A stretch of 64,000 nucleotides of DNA, from positions 62,001 to 126,000 of the forward strand of contig NZ_PGCL01000003.1 in assembly GCF_004297185.1 (NCBI RefSeq), written 5' to 3'. The notes under the pieces were generated by a model, which searched no databases, was not told the origin of the DNA, and saw only the letters and a list, made by a program, of their open reading frames with translations. The translations under genes and the position numbers were made by a program. Of the stretch, positions 43,401-51,374 are shown one piece after another. The stretch's first letter is position 1. Each line of letters begins with the position of its first letter. Source of the DNA: Methanofollis fontis (lineage in GTDB: Archaea; Halobacteriota; Methanomicrobia; Methanomicrobiales; Methanofollaceae).

Positions 43401-43955
43401 GTGGCAGGCGTGTACACGATCACTCTTAAGGTGACCGATGACAATGGCGGTGCTGTCTTGTCTGTGTACCAGTATGTGGTCATCCACGATCCTGACGGCG
43501 GCTTCGTCACTGGCGGCGGCTGGATCGAGTCGCCGGCAGGTGCCTACGTCGCCGATCCCGATCTCACCGGGAAAGCGACCTTCGGGTTCGACTCGAAGTA
43601 CAAGAAAGGGGCCAACGTACCGACCGGAGAGACCGAGTTCCAGTTCCAGGTTGCCGACCTCAACTTCCACTCCGACGAATACGAGTGGCTCGTCGTTGCC
43701 GGGGCGAAGGCGAAGTACAAGGGAACGGGGACCATCAGTGGCGAGGGTTCATACAAGTTCATGCTCAGTGCCGTCGACGCCGACATCAACAAGAAGGATG
43801 CCTTCGAGATCGACCGTTTCCGAATCAAAATCTGGGAAAAAGACGAGTTGGAAAATGAAATCATTATCTATGACAACGGCCTTGGAGCCGATCTTGAGGA
43901 CGACAACGCCCTGACCGAGATCGGCAGGGGGTCGATTGTCATCCACACAAAATAA
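40452..43955 (+). CDS. Secreted surface protein: two NosD-like beta-helix regions, PKD repeats and C-terminal domain
   Basis: A 1167-aa exported protein. Residues 1-25 are a signal peptide ending SAQA. Two parallel beta-helix (NosD/CASH-type) regions follow, each opening with GTY-LQNDI and containing IIGG-YI-GNYWGTP. From about 480 come PKD domains: WLWEFGDG, two near-identical VSWAWDIDNDG units, TAWAWDFSDG, one of DxDGDD type and SWDWGDGT. The C-terminal 150 residues (GGGWIESPAGAY ... FGFDSKYKKGANVPTG) form a conserved domain of archaeal and bacterial surface proteins. AAAGGAG precedes the ATG. Likely adhesion or sugar-binding; unanchored by any C-terminal helix. Confidence 0.88.
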   Translation: MIFRKMILPGVALVTLLVMVGSAQAATFEVYGPIVIETPGTYVLQNDILDCNELDCIKIIVSDVIFDGNGYTVDGRDTGCYAFRVQNDTGDPLNNVQIKNLNLTDWRRGVYFNNVHNGRIEDIYAASNEYGIELSSSENNILTNNIIVDNTDYGLHIPSSGENLIYNNYFSNDDNVAWWINVGTNIWNVSQREGPNIIGGDYIAGNYWGTPAGDGYSQTCLDVDRNDICDEKFVINPYGDNFDFLPIGGFKPPLPGPVYGPQIIAYSGTYTLQNDIADCDWAQCFEIIASDVIFEGNGYTIDGIDWGSSAGFLVKDLDDEPLTNITIRNAVLTDWYRGIFCNDVHDGLIENIFASSNDYGVVLELASESITLKDSTIVNNRIYGLGIPSSGHNLIYNNYFNNSINAQSYSIFGSNTWNVSMTEGPNIIGGEYIGGNYWATPEGDGHSQINPDGNGDGFCDLEYDLMTLFTNIDWLPLTTTGVIQPPEANFTSNITSGKAPLTVSFSDTSTGEFIESWLWEFGDGFTSVDQDPIHTYVEPGNYSVNLTVTNSVDMYDSQIRENYITVEALVEPVADFSADVTTGKLPLTVTFIDNSIDAVSWAWDIDNDGVIDYTDQNPVHVYTDPGTYSVSLTVTSIDDVSVTILMENYITVEALVEPVADFSADVTTGKLPLTVTFIDNSIDAVSWAWDIDNDGVIDYTDQNPVHVYTDPGTYSVSLTVTSEDGLIDSLLREAYITVEQIDPPVADFEVSITTGIAPLTVQFTDCSAGSPTAWAWDFSDGATSDNQNPQHIYSDAGTFDVSLTVTNSGGSDSTTKTDYIIVTSPNSPPIADAGDSYTAPEGTAVTLDASGSSDPDGDDLQFRWDVDSDGEWETSWSANPEYSFTWEDDFSGMATVEVSDGELSATATADVSVSNEPPTFGAITAPVDPVQVDTAVSASAEWTDPGTLDTHTASWDWGDGTSSDGVVAGTEGSGTITGTHTYTVAGVYTITLKVTDDNGGAVLSVYQYVVIHDPDGGFVTGGGWIESPAGAYVADPDLTGKATFGFDSKYKKGANVPTGETEFQFQVADLNFHSDEYEWLVVAGAKAKYKGTGTISGEGSYKFMLSAVDADINKKDAFEIDRFRIKIWEKDELENEIIIYDNGLGADLEDDNALTEIGRGSIVIHTK
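42132..42617 (+). repeat. Tandem 228-bp repeat encoding duplicated PKD domains
   Basis: 42132-42359 and 42390-42617 are nearly identical, offset by 258 bases (86 codons), and differ at only a handful of sites. The other PKD units are far more diverged, so this duplication is recent or kept uniform by conversion. Confidence 0.9.
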
Positions 43956-43991
43956 CTCTTTTTTGAGGCGTATGGTGGCCCACACCGACTA

Positions 43992-44261
43992 ATGGCGCCG
44001 TTTCACCCAAACCGCGACCGGCGGATCGACTGGGAGGCGGCGAAGACGCGGGTGCTGAGCGTGCTGCGGCAGCGCTCGATGTGCGGCGAGGGGGGGCTGT
44101 CGAATGCGGAGATCAGGCAGATCGCCCACCTGGACCGGTATCAGGCGGTGCGGTTGATGAAAGAGTTGCAGCATGAAGACCCTGCGGTTGTTCGCGAGGG
44201 CGTGGGGAAGGGCAGCCGATATCGCTACCTGCCGGGCGGGAGCGAACACCGGGGTTTGTGA
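43992..44261 (+). CDS. Small winged-helix DNA-binding protein
   Basis: An 89-aa protein: DWEAAKTRVLSVLRQRS is the first helix, LSNAEIRQIAHLDRYQAVRLMKELQ a helix-turn-helix, and REGVGKGSRYRYLPG a wing. No ribosome-binding site is evident. Immediately downstream is an array of palindromes that could be its targets. The family is not identified; small regulators like this often accompany mobile DNA. Confidence 0.6.
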   Translation: MAPFHPNRDRRIDWEAAKTRVLSVLRQRSMCGEGGLSNAEIRQIAHLDRYQAVRLMKELQHEDPAVVREGVGKGSRYRYLPGGSEHRGL

Positions 44262-44264
44262 TCA

Positions 44265-44335
44265 GATATGTGATCTGCACATATCGATCACATATCCCCT
44301 CGTTTATGTGATCGGGTATGTGATCTGCACATATC
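44265..44335. promoter_or_regulatory. Array of TATGTGATC palindromic sites
   Basis: Three overlapping-type palindromes occur in 70 bases: GATATGTG/CACATATC around ATCTG (44265-44285), GATCACATA/TATGTGATC with a 10-base spacer (44286-44313), and TATGTG/CACATA around ATCTG (44317-44334). The first and third share the core TATGTGATCTGCACATATC and are offset by 50 bases. They look like operator sites for a dimeric protein, perhaps the adjacent winged-helix protein. Confidence 0.55.
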
Positions 44336-44490
44336 AGTGCTTAATTGTGATGTCAGGATGGGGTGGGACCGGCGGGCAACCGCCGCTCGCAAGGATGCAG
44401 GCTCACCGGCACTTCCCCGCCTCCTCTTTGTTACGTGTATGGGTGGTACGCCCGCACGGACCTCTCGGCCCAGGCTCGGCCCGCCCCGGT

Positions 44491-44751
44491 GCGGCGTATA
44501 GCGGTTCGTATGCGCAGGACTATTACGGCACCGTCCGCATCGAGACGAATGCGACCGGCCTCCTGGCGTACCCCGGCCACAGCACGAGTCCGCTGTTCCT
44601 GGTCCCGTATGACGGTGACACCTTCCGCGATACGGCGACAGATACCCCCGTAGTGTTCGCCGTCGGCAGCAACGGGACCGCGGAGAGTGTCCGGTTCGTG
44701 CAGTTCGACCTGCCCGGGCGGAACGGGACGTTTGTCCGCATCTCGCCATAA
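44491..44751 (+). pseudogene. C-terminal relic of a beta-lactamase-family serine hydrolase
   Basis: The frame YSGSYAQDYYGTVRIET, then LFLVPYDGDTFRD and VRFVQFDLPGRNGTFVRI, matches the C-terminal DUF3471-type domain that follows the serine hydrolase domain in class C-like beta-lactamase homologues (Y-G-Y-x-x-x-YG; HWDGDTF). Everything before it, including the SxxK and YxN catalytic motifs, is missing, and no start codon with a promoter serves this frame. Confidence 0.65.
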
Positions 44752-44859
44752 TTTTTTTCAGGGCCGTGCAGGCGCCCGCCCTCCCGGTAACATTTTCGAG
44801 CCGGAGATCGGTTCCATGACAACGGTTATAACTTCCATTGTGAGGATAGTAACTCGACA

Positions 44860-46170
44860 ATGTCCTATCTCGTCGAGATTGCCATCATCGTTCTGCTCAT
44901 CACCTTCAACGGCGTCCTCTCGTTGTCGGAGTTCGCCATCGTCTCCGCCAGGAGGGCGAAGCTCAGGCAGAGGGCGGATGAGGGGGACTCCGGGGCGGCG
45001 GTGGCGCTGGACCTCGCGGAAGAACCGACGCCGTTTCTTTCGACCATCCAGATCGGGATCACCCTTGTCGGCATCGTCGCCGGTGCATATGGCGGTGCGA
45101 CGGTGGCCGAAGGGCTTGCCGCCTCCTTCACCGCATTCCCCGCCCTCGCCCCCTATGCCGAAGCGCTCGGCATCGTCCTGGTCGTCCTGGTCATCACCTA
45201 CTGCAGCCTGATCTTCGGAGAACTCGTCCCCAAACGCATCGCCCTCAACAACCCGGAGGATATCGCCTCAGCCGTCTCGAAACCGATGCGGGCCCTCTCT
45301 CTTGCCTCAGCGCCCCTCGTGTTCGTGCTCAGCCGGTCGACCGATGCGGTACTCGAGGTCATGCGCATCCGCGAGAGCACCGGGCCGCCGGTGACCGAAG
45401 AGGAGATCACGATCATGCTCGAGGAGGGGACAGAGGCCGGGATCTTCGAGAAGGCCGAACTGAGCATGGTGGAAGGCGTGTTCGGGCTGGGCGACCGCCG
45501 CATCGAGTCCCTGATGACTCCCCGCTACGAGATCATCGCCCTCGATCTCAACAACCCCGACGAAGAGAACCTGAAGAAGATGGTGCGGAGCGGTCGTTCC
45601 ACCTTTCCAGCATATGAGGGGGACCTGGACGCCGTCGTCGGGATGGTATCGGTAAAATGCGTCCTCGCAGCCATGGTGGAAGGAGGGTCGTCGGATATCA
45701 GGGGGGCCGTCACTGCACCGTTCTTTGTCCCCGAGTCCACCCCGGCCCTCAACGTGCTTGACTCTTTCAAGGAAACGGGCATGCATAGTGCGCTCGTCAC
45801 CGACGAGTACGGCAATGTCACCGGTCTCGTCACCCTTCATGATATCCTCGAGGCCATCGTCGGCGATGTCCGCACCCCCGGAGAGATGGAAGAGGCGCCG
45901 GTCGTCGTCCGTGAGGACGGGTCGTGGCTGATTGACGGGAGCACCCCGATTGAAGAGGTCAGGGATACCCTGGGGGTCAAACAGTTTCCCGGCGAGGCGG
46001 AGGGGCACTACCGCACCGTTGCGGGGCTGATCATGTACGCCCTGAACCGGATACCTGCCACCGGAGATCACATCGTCATTGGCGATCTCCGGTATGAGGT
46101 CGTGGATATGGACGGAAACCGGGTGGATAAGGTGATGGTGGCGAGAGTTCCTCCGGTTCTCCAGGATTAA
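44860..46170 (+). CDS. CNNM/HlyC-CorC-type membrane protein with CBS domains
   Basis: A 436-aa protein. Residues 1-185 are the CNNM (DUF21) membrane domain with ASRRAKLRQ-like SARRAKLRQRADEGD and FGELVPKRIAL. Residues about 205-325 are a CBS pair (LMTPRYEIIALD, then LVTDEYGNVTGLVTLHDILEAIVGD), and 345-436 the CorC_HlyC domain (DGSWLIDGSTPIEEVRDTLGV, then GDHIVIGDLRYEVVDMDGNRV). Relatives transport or regulate magnesium and other divalent metals, with CBS domains sensing adenosine nucleotides. GGTTATAACTT near 44824 is a TATA element. Confidence 0.9.
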   Translation: MSYLVEIAIIVLLITFNGVLSLSEFAIVSARRAKLRQRADEGDSGAAVALDLAEEPTPFLSTIQIGITLVGIVAGAYGGATVAEGLAASFTAFPALAPYAEALGIVLVVLVITYCSLIFGELVPKRIALNNPEDIASAVSKPMRALSLASAPLVFVLSRSTDAVLEVMRIRESTGPPVTEEEITIMLEEGTEAGIFEKAELSMVEGVFGLGDRRIESLMTPRYEIIALDLNNPDEENLKKMVRSGRSTFPAYEGDLDAVVGMVSVKCVLAAMVEGGSSDIRGAVTAPFFVPESTPALNVLDSFKETGMHSALVTDEYGNVTGLVTLHDILEAIVGDVRTPGEMEEAPVVVREDGSWLIDGSTPIEEVRDTLGVKQFPGEAEGHYRTVAGLIMYALNRIPATGDHIVIGDLRYEVVDMDGNRVDKVMVARVPPVLQD

Positions 46171-46195
46171 TGGGTTATGGTTTCGCGCCGGCGGA

Positions 46196-46942
46196 TCAGG
46201 GGCTCCTCAGGATGAAGAACTCGTAGCCGTACTCCTCCCCGTGCTCCCGGAACACCTCGATCTCCCGCTCGGAGAAGGCCACCTGCGCCTCTGCGTCCGG
46301 GTTGCCGGCCGCCTCCTTCTTCAGGCCGGGCAGCCGTTTCTGGAGGGGCATATAGTAGCTGTCCCACCACGCGGAGGCCGGGAGCCGGAAGGTGGCGACG
46401 ACCTCGTATCCTGCCTTCTCAGCGATCGCACCGGTCTCCTCGACACTCTGTATCGCCGGGTAGCAGTCGTTCCAGAATGCCAGGGCCTCGGGCGAGGGCC
46501 GGTCGGTGAACCAGACCGATTCGGTGAGGCAGAGGTAGCCGCCCGGCCGGAGAAGCCGCTTCCACGACCGGAGCCCCTCCTCGAAGCCCACGATGAAAAT
46601 GGAGCCCTCCGCCCAGAGGACGTCGAAGGATGCATCCTCGAACGGCAGGTCGTCCATGGACGCCCTCACCGTCGTGATCCTGTCCCCCACCCCGGCCGCC
46701 GCCGCCCTCCCGGCGAGGTCGTCCAGGAACGGCTGGTGGATGTCGACGGCGGTGATCCGGCAGTCCGGGCATATCCGGGCGAGCTCGATCGTCTGCATCC
46801 CGGAACCGCACCCGATATCCAGGATCTCCGGCCGCTCCGGGAGGTCCTTCAGCATCGAAAACGCTTTTCTCGTGCACTCGTTGCTCCCCGGCCCCTGGCG
46901 GGGGAGACCCTCGTGCATCTTTAAGATGAATGAAATGTCCAT
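46196..46942 (-). CDS. Class I SAM-dependent methyltransferase
   Basis: A 248-aa Rossmann-fold methyltransferase. The SAM loop is ILDIGCGSGMQTIELA (motif I, about 40-55), the acidic ribose contact VDIHQP, then SMDDLPFEDASFDVLWAEGSIF and RLLRPGGYLCLTES. It resembles UbiE-type and other small-molecule methyltransferases; substrate unknown. The TetR regulator gene lies immediately upstream on the same strand (80 bases), so the two may form a unit. TTAAATAATC near 46967 suggests a leaderless transcript. Confidence 0.85.
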   Translation of the reverse strand: MDISFILKMHEGLPRQGPGSNECTRKAFSMLKDLPERPEILDIGCGSGMQTIELARICPDCRITAVDIHQPFLDDLAGRAAAAGVGDRITTVRASMDDLPFEDASFDVLWAEGSIFIVGFEEGLRSWKRLLRPGGYLCLTESVWFTDRPSPEALAFWNDCYPAIQSVEETGAIAEKAGYEVVATFRLPASAWWDSYYMPLQKRLPGLKKEAAGNPDAEAQVAFSEREIEVFREHGEEYGYEFFILRSP

Positions 46943-47023
46943 TGCCGTAGAATTATGCCGTCCTGATTATTTAACGGACGTGGTCAGGAACCTGAAAGAG
47001 CGGGGATATCCTCGCTCCCGCGA

Positions 47024-47758
47024 TTAATAATGGACTGATTTTGTTGTTTCTCTCTCCCCGGGCGCCGGAGGTTCTGATAAATGGAATCCGAATGCCGCGA
47101 AATCCCTGACGTCCATCCTGTGGGACCCCTCGCCGGGAGAAAGCGCCGGAATGATGAACCGGAAGAATTCACCGGCAAACCGCTCATAAGAAAATCCCTC
47201 GGCCTCGATCACCAGTTTCCACCGGTCTTCCATGGAGAGGATGCCCATGAAGGAGACCATCAGGTACATCGAGGTGAGGAACGGGTCGAGATCGGGCCGG
47301 ATCGTCCCGTCGTCGATGCCCTCCTGGACTGCGTCCCGCAGGATCCGGCGGCAGGTGCCGTATCCCTTTCCGATCTCTGCGGTATACGGGTTTTCTCTGG
47401 AAAAACGCTCGGAGCCGTAAAAGTGGATCAGCCGGAGATAATCCGGGTGTTCCTGTGAGAACCGGTAATAGGCCTGGCCCATCAGGGCTACCTTGACGAT
47501 TCCGGGGGCCTGTTTTTCCATGCACTCTGTGTATTTTTGCTTGAGGATCTCGACGCCGCGGAGAACGATGGTGGCGAACAGCGTCTCCTTGTTTTTAAAA
47601 TACAGGTAGATCGTCGCCTTATTCAGTTCGACCTCGCGGGCGATCTCGTCCATGGTGACCTCTTCGTACCTCCGGGAAAAAAAGAGGCGCTCGGCTGCAT
47701 CGACGATCTCGGTCTTTCGCTGTTCCTTTTCCCGTTGTCTTCTATCTTTGATTCCCAT
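47024..47758 (-). CDS. TetR-family transcriptional regulator
   Basis: A 244-aa TetR protein. Residues 14-60 are the DNA-binding domain: KTEIVDAAERLFFSRRYEEVTMDEIAREVELNKATIYLYFKNKE. The rest is an all-helical ligand-binding domain (TSMYLMVSFMGILSM). The ATG at 47758 is chosen for AGGAGAACAGAG directly upstream; an ATG 45 bases earlier extends it without conserved sequence. Neighbours include a methyltransferase and a cut flavodoxin gene; its inducer is unknown. Confidence 0.9.
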   Translation of the reverse strand: MGIKDRRQREKEQRKTEIVDAAERLFFSRRYEEVTMDEIAREVELNKATIYLYFKNKETLFATIVLRGVEILKQKYTECMEKQAPGIVKVALMGQAYYRFSQEHPDYLRLIHFYGSERFSRENPYTAEIGKGYGTCRRILRDAVQEGIDDGTIRPDLDPFLTSMYLMVSFMGILSMEDRWKLVIEAEGFSYERFAGEFFRFIIPALSPGEGSHRMDVRDFAAFGFHLSEPPAPGERETTKSVHY

Positions 47759-47831
47759 CTCTGTTCTCCTGCTTCTGTCCGGCACTCTCTTTTTCGGTCT
47801 CAAGGGCGTTGAGAAGCCATGCCATGATCAT

Positions 47832-47960
47832 TCAAGCATCATTGGGGCGCCCTTCAGTGGGGATACCCGCTTTCTCAAGCTCTTCCATGATATGCCTCAT
47901 CAGAATGGCGGTGTTTCCATCCTTCCGGGGCCGGCTGTTGATCGCCATTACGCTCGTCAC
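47832..47960 (-). pseudogene. Truncated flavodoxin-like/NADPH-dependent FMN reductase N-terminus
   Basis: A 42-codon frame starting GTG after GGAGG: VTSVMAINSRPRKDGNTAILMRH and so on. NSRPRKDGNTAIL is the FMN phosphate loop (usually NGSPRKxGNT), followed by the first helix MEELEKAGIPTEG, and then a stop where the second strand should continue. The gene is broken; nothing downstream in other frames resumes the fold. Confidence 0.6.
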
Positions 47961-48028
47961 CGTTCATCCCTCCTTCCCTTTAATGGCAAAACCCTTCAGG
48001 CCCCCTCGTTCTGTAACTCCGGCAGGTG

Positions 48029-48871
48029 TTAGACCTCCCGCCGGATCCAGGCCTCGATGAGCGCCCGGGTGATGCTCGCCTTCCGGGGATAGGGGGGCAG
48101 GGAATCGCGGGTAAACCAGCCGGCGGCTTCGATCTCCTGATGGTCAATCCGGATCTCTCCTCCGGCATGGTCCGCCACAAAGCCGATCATGAGCGAATCG
48201 GGAAACGGCCAGGGCTCGCTCCCGAAGTACCGGAGGTTTCGCACTGCAATGCCGACTTCCTCGCCGACTTCGCGGTGGACAGTCTGCTCGAGGTTCTCGC
48301 CGAGCTCGTTGAAGCCGGCGATGACCGAGAAGACCCCCGGCGGGGAGGCGGGGGAGCGGGCGAGCAGCACCTCCTCACCCTTTTTGATCAGCACGATGAT
48401 GGCCGGGGAGATCCTGGGATAGATGATGCGGCCGCATGCCGTGCAGATCCGCGCCCGCTCGGTCGTGAGCGGGCGGGTTTGTGCGCCGCACCTCCCGCAG
48501 AAGGCGGTCGAGCGGTCAAAGTCGAGGATCCGCACGGCATAGGAGGCAAGGGCCATGTCGCTATCCGGCACCGTTCCGGAGAGTTCACGGACCGGCGACG
48601 GATTCCAGCCGGCCGGCGGCGCCGCACCGGCAGGGACTTCGGCGGCATAGTAGTAGAGGTCGTCACGGGTGCCGAGATACACCGGCGCACCGCACACCAG
48701 ACCGGCGGGGAGCGGGTCGGACATGAGAACGGTGCCTGGTGCCGGGCCGCTCTGGAAGAGCACAGAACTGCCCTGGACCAGGACCCAGCGTCTCTGTGCG
48801 GGCGACGGGTCCTCCGGTTCCGGGTAGACGGGGAGGAGGGGGCGGACTGCGTAGAACGGGCGGTGCTCCAT
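48029..48871 (-). CDS. nudC: NudC-type NAD+ diphosphatase (Nudix hydrolase)
   Basis: A 280-aa protein. A four-cysteine zinc ribbon (CGRCGAQTRPL...CTACGRIIYP) follows an N-terminal beta domain; the Nudix box GFNELGENLEQTVHREVGEEVGI is complete (GX5EX7REUXEEXGU), and the NudC-specific SQPWPFP is here SEPWPFPDSLM. NudC hydrolyses NAD(H), and in bacteria it decaps NAD-capped RNA. The ATG at 48871 follows a purine-rich stretch. Whether archaeal RNAs are the substrate is open. Confidence 0.9.
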   Translation of the reverse strand: MEHRPFYAVRPLLPVYPEPEDPSPAQRRWVLVQGSSVLFQSGPAPGTVLMSDPLPAGLVCGAPVYLGTRDDLYYYAAEVPAGAAPPAGWNPSPVRELSGTVPDSDMALASYAVRILDFDRSTAFCGRCGAQTRPLTTERARICTACGRIIYPRISPAIIVLIKKGEEVLLARSPASPPGVFSVIAGFNELGENLEQTVHREVGEEVGIAVRNLRYFGSEPWPFPDSLMIGFVADHAGGEIRIDHQEIEAAGWFTRDSLPPYPRKASITRALIEAWIRREV

Positions 48872-48908
48872 CAGATGTCCCCGATATGTGTCTGCAGCGG
48901 TCTCCCCG

Positions 48909-49709
48909 CTAAAGGAAACATTCAGGCTCCTTTCGCTCGCTGTAAAGCGTATGGAGGCGCAACGACGCCTCTTTCACCGGCCCGGGTTTCATCGTCCTGG
49001 CGTGGTTCGGGCAATTTTTGATGCAGGCGCAGCACGTAATGCATTTTTGTGTATCGATCACGCTGCTGTCTTCCGGATCGATGGCGCCGACCGGGCATCC
49101 CTCTGCGCAGATCCCGCACCGGGTGCACGCATCCCCGACCGCGATAAAATCGACGGTCCAGAGTCCCGAGTCACCCCGGTACGGACGACAGCCGGGTATC
49201 TCCACTTCAGGTATCTGGTCGGCCGACGGGACGGCGTTGAGTTTTTCCCGTATTTTTCGTCCAAACGACTCTGCGTGGTGGAGGTCGCCTGCATCCGGAC
49301 GGTCCTTTGCCGTCGGTGTCTCGTTGGTGGAGAATGAGTGTTCCCCGATATAGGCCGCACCGGCGATCGGTCTGCACCCGCACCGGACCAGAATGTCTTT
49401 CAGCTCGATGAGTGCGTCTTCATACACGCGATTGCCGTAGACGACGACACATACCGCAGGCGTATTCCGGGCGGAAATTGCATGCAGCCATTTGGTCAGG
49501 AGGGCCGGCACCCGCCCCATATACACCGGCACACCGATAATGAGCAGGTCCTGTTCCGATGTTCGCAGCGGCCGGACTCTCGCATCCGGGCGGGTGAGAT
49601 CCAGCGCCTCCAGGCTGCCGTGATCAATGCCGCGTGCAATGCCCTGGACAACCGCTTTCGTCGTTCCCGTGGGTGAAAAATATACCAGTTTCACCGATTC
49701 CGTTTTCAT
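48909..49709 (-). CDS. EFR1-type flavodoxin-ferredoxin fusion
   Basis: A 266-aa redox protein. The N-terminal flavodoxin domain carries the FMN loop YFSPTGTTKAVV and IIGVPVYMGRVP; the C-terminal 65 residues form a 2[4Fe-4S] ferredoxin with CTRCGICAEGCP and CITCCACIKNCP. This is the EFR1 ferrodoxin arrangement, an electron-transfer protein of anaerobes. GGAGTAAGTGAA precedes the ATG. The broken flavodoxin gene at 47832-47960 is nearby, so the locus may once have held two flavoproteins. Confidence 0.88.
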   Translation of the reverse strand: MKTESVKLVYFSPTGTTKAVVQGIARGIDHGSLEALDLTRPDARVRPLRTSEQDLLIIGVPVYMGRVPALLTKWLHAISARNTPAVCVVVYGNRVYEDALIELKDILVRCGCRPIAGAAYIGEHSFSTNETPTAKDRPDAGDLHHAESFGRKIREKLNAVPSADQIPEVEIPGCRPYRGDSGLWTVDFIAVGDACTRCGICAEGCPVGAIDPEDSSVIDTQKCITCCACIKNCPNHARTMKPGPVKEASLRLHTLYSERKEPECFL

Positions 49710-49984
49710 TTCACTTACTCCGTCAATTTGGTATGAGTTTTACACATAACGCCGTTCATTCGATTCCACGCTCACTCCTCTCCCATGGATCGGTCCCTCC
49801 AGGATTCTGTCCGGAGGGAATCTCACAAGAAGGATTTAACTCACAGTTATATTATAACTATTGGTTACTAAATAGCTGTAAGTTGGGAGCCATGGAGAGC
49901 CAGGGAAAAAGAGGAGATACCTGATGGCATATCCGGCGTCGTGAATCGCCAGAAATAGAAATTTTATCCGGCATTTTTTCAATA
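49710..49984. other. Intergenic region with a 15-bp palindrome
   Basis: No gene is recognised. AGTTATATTATAACT at 49845-49859 is a perfect palindrome (AGTTATA-T-TATAACT) in an AT-rich stretch, likely an operator or a symmetrical TATA element. Confidence 0.4.
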
Positions 49985-50030
49985 GAGCGTGCTGATCACC
50001 TCGTACGAGGACGACGCCGTTCTCGCCACC
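49985..50030 (+). pseudogene. 46-bp relic of the 167-aa hypothetical gene
   Basis: Matches 39703-39748 at 43 of 46 positions, in frame (ITSYEDDAVLAT against ITSYEDDAILAT). Both ends of the match are sharp. It shows that another copy of that gene or element once lay here. Confidence 0.65.
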
Positions 50031-50449
50031 CCCGGTGGGTGTCCTGGTGCGGGCAGCCTACGAACAGGAGGGCATTGGTCTGAAGCGAGCATGGGCGAAT
50101 ATAAACACCGGCATTCATTCCAGACCATGAAAAGGCAGGTAAGTTTGTTACCTGCCATATGCCAAAATGGCCGGATTCTGGATAGTGCATGGTGGTCATC
50201 CTGCGCCACTCTCTCCCCCCAAGAGGGGGCGACGCGCAGCTCGAAGGTGCGCCCCGCAGATCGGCCAGAATGGTGTCGGGTTATTGGTGAAACTGGTCCA
50301 TGCGATACCAATTGGAGAGGAGCGATTCCATCAAATGGGGGCCATTAGGGGGTGTGCATCCCCGTTTAAAATATTGAGATTATTTTTGGTTGAAAGATCA
50401 CAGTATGGGTGATTTATTTGAGAAGAAATTAAGAAAATAGGGTCTTAGA
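50031..50449. other. Intergenic region with hairpin
   Basis: No credible gene. GGCAGGTAA and TTACCTGCC (50134-50142 and 50148-50156) form a perfect 9-bp stem with a 5-base loop. Otherwise the sequence appears to be decayed accessory DNA next to the tRNA. Confidence 0.35.
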
Positions 50450-50521
50450 GCCTCAGGCGAGATTTGAACTCGCGACCTCGTCCTTACCAAGGACGCGCTC
50501 TGCCGGCTGAGCCACTGAGGC
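50450..50521 (-). tRNA. tRNA-Thr (GGT anticodon)
   Basis: A 72-base cloverleaf: acceptor GCCTCAG with CTGAGGC, anticodon stem CGTCC/GGACG around TTGGTAA, giving anticodon GGT, and T arm with GTTCAAA. The discriminator is T and no CCA is encoded. A TATA box (GTTTTATAGG) lies about 35 bases upstream on the minus strand. Flanked by relics, consistent with use as an integration site. Confidence 0.95.
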
Positions 50522-50622
50522 ACAGATGCATTACAATAGTGGGCGTATCTCCTATAAAACGGTGTTGTTTCTGCAGTACAGCCGCCAAAATATTACTATC
50601 AGTATAATCCTGCCGAATTCTC

Positions 50623-51333
50623 TCAGGAAATCTGGTCAAGGACAATAATGCTCTCCAGCGCCCCTTCGATGCTCCCCACCTCTACCACCGGCGTGATCCC
50701 GTTTTTTCTCACCGCATCCATCACCGGCACGAAGTCGATGGTGCCCGCGCCGACCGCAGAATGGGTATCGTTTGTACCGTCATTGTCATGGAGGTGGATA
50801 TGATCGATGCGCTCCTGCAGAAACGCCGGCAGGCACCCCATGATATGGGCATGGCCCACATCGAGGGCAAATCCCGCCCCCTCGGGCAGGGGCAGTTCGT
50901 CGGGCGTCAGCAGGAAGAAGTACTCCCATGCCATATTCTCCACCGAAAATTGGATAGAGCGCTCCTCCGCCATCGCGGCGAGGTCGGCGATGGAGCGCAT
51001 CAGCTGGCCTCTCGACCGCTCCCGTTCGGTCTGCCATGCGCAATACCCCGGATGAATAACGACACCGGCATTCACCTCCGCGGCGATCGCGAAACATGCA
51101 TCGATCACCTCCACCGAGGCCTGCCGGATCGGTTCAAGCGTGCTGGCGATATTCACGCTCCGGGAGGGGGCATGGATCGTATAGCGGAGCGAGTGGGACT
51201 GGAGCGGTTCTGCATCGCTGAGAAAATGGCAACCATCGTCCATCACCTCTGCATATCGCGTGACCTCAGAGATCATGTCGAGCGCATTGCCGAGCGGCAG
51301 GGTGTGAAGGGCATAGGTGGAGATGCCGTACAT
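50623..51333 (-). CDS. Sugar phosphate isomerase/epimerase-like TIM-barrel protein
   Basis: A 236-aa AP-endonuclease-2/xylose-isomerase-like TIM barrel. Metal-site segments are visible: YTIHAPS, GVVIHPGYC, FSVENMAWEYFFL, ALDVGHAHIMG, HIHLHDNDGTNDTHSAVGAGTIDF and PVVEVGS. The HIHLHDNDG and DVGHA motifs match the conserved divalent-metal ligands. Methanogens have several such proteins; the substrate is unknown. It is transcribed away from tRNA-Thr on the same strand. Confidence 0.85.
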   Translation of the reverse strand: MYGISTYALHTLPLGNALDMISEVTRYAEVMDDGCHFLSDAEPLQSHSLRYTIHAPSRSVNIASTLEPIRQASVEVIDACFAIAAEVNAGVVIHPGYCAWQTERERSRGQLMRSIADLAAMAEERSIQFSVENMAWEYFFLLTPDELPLPEGAGFALDVGHAHIMGCLPAFLQERIDHIHLHDNDGTNDTHSAVGAGTIDFVPVMDAVRKNGITPVVEVGSIEGALESIIVLDQIS

Positions 51334-51374
51334 AGAAAGGGGTACTGCATCTCCCCTACAAAAGGATGGGGTTT

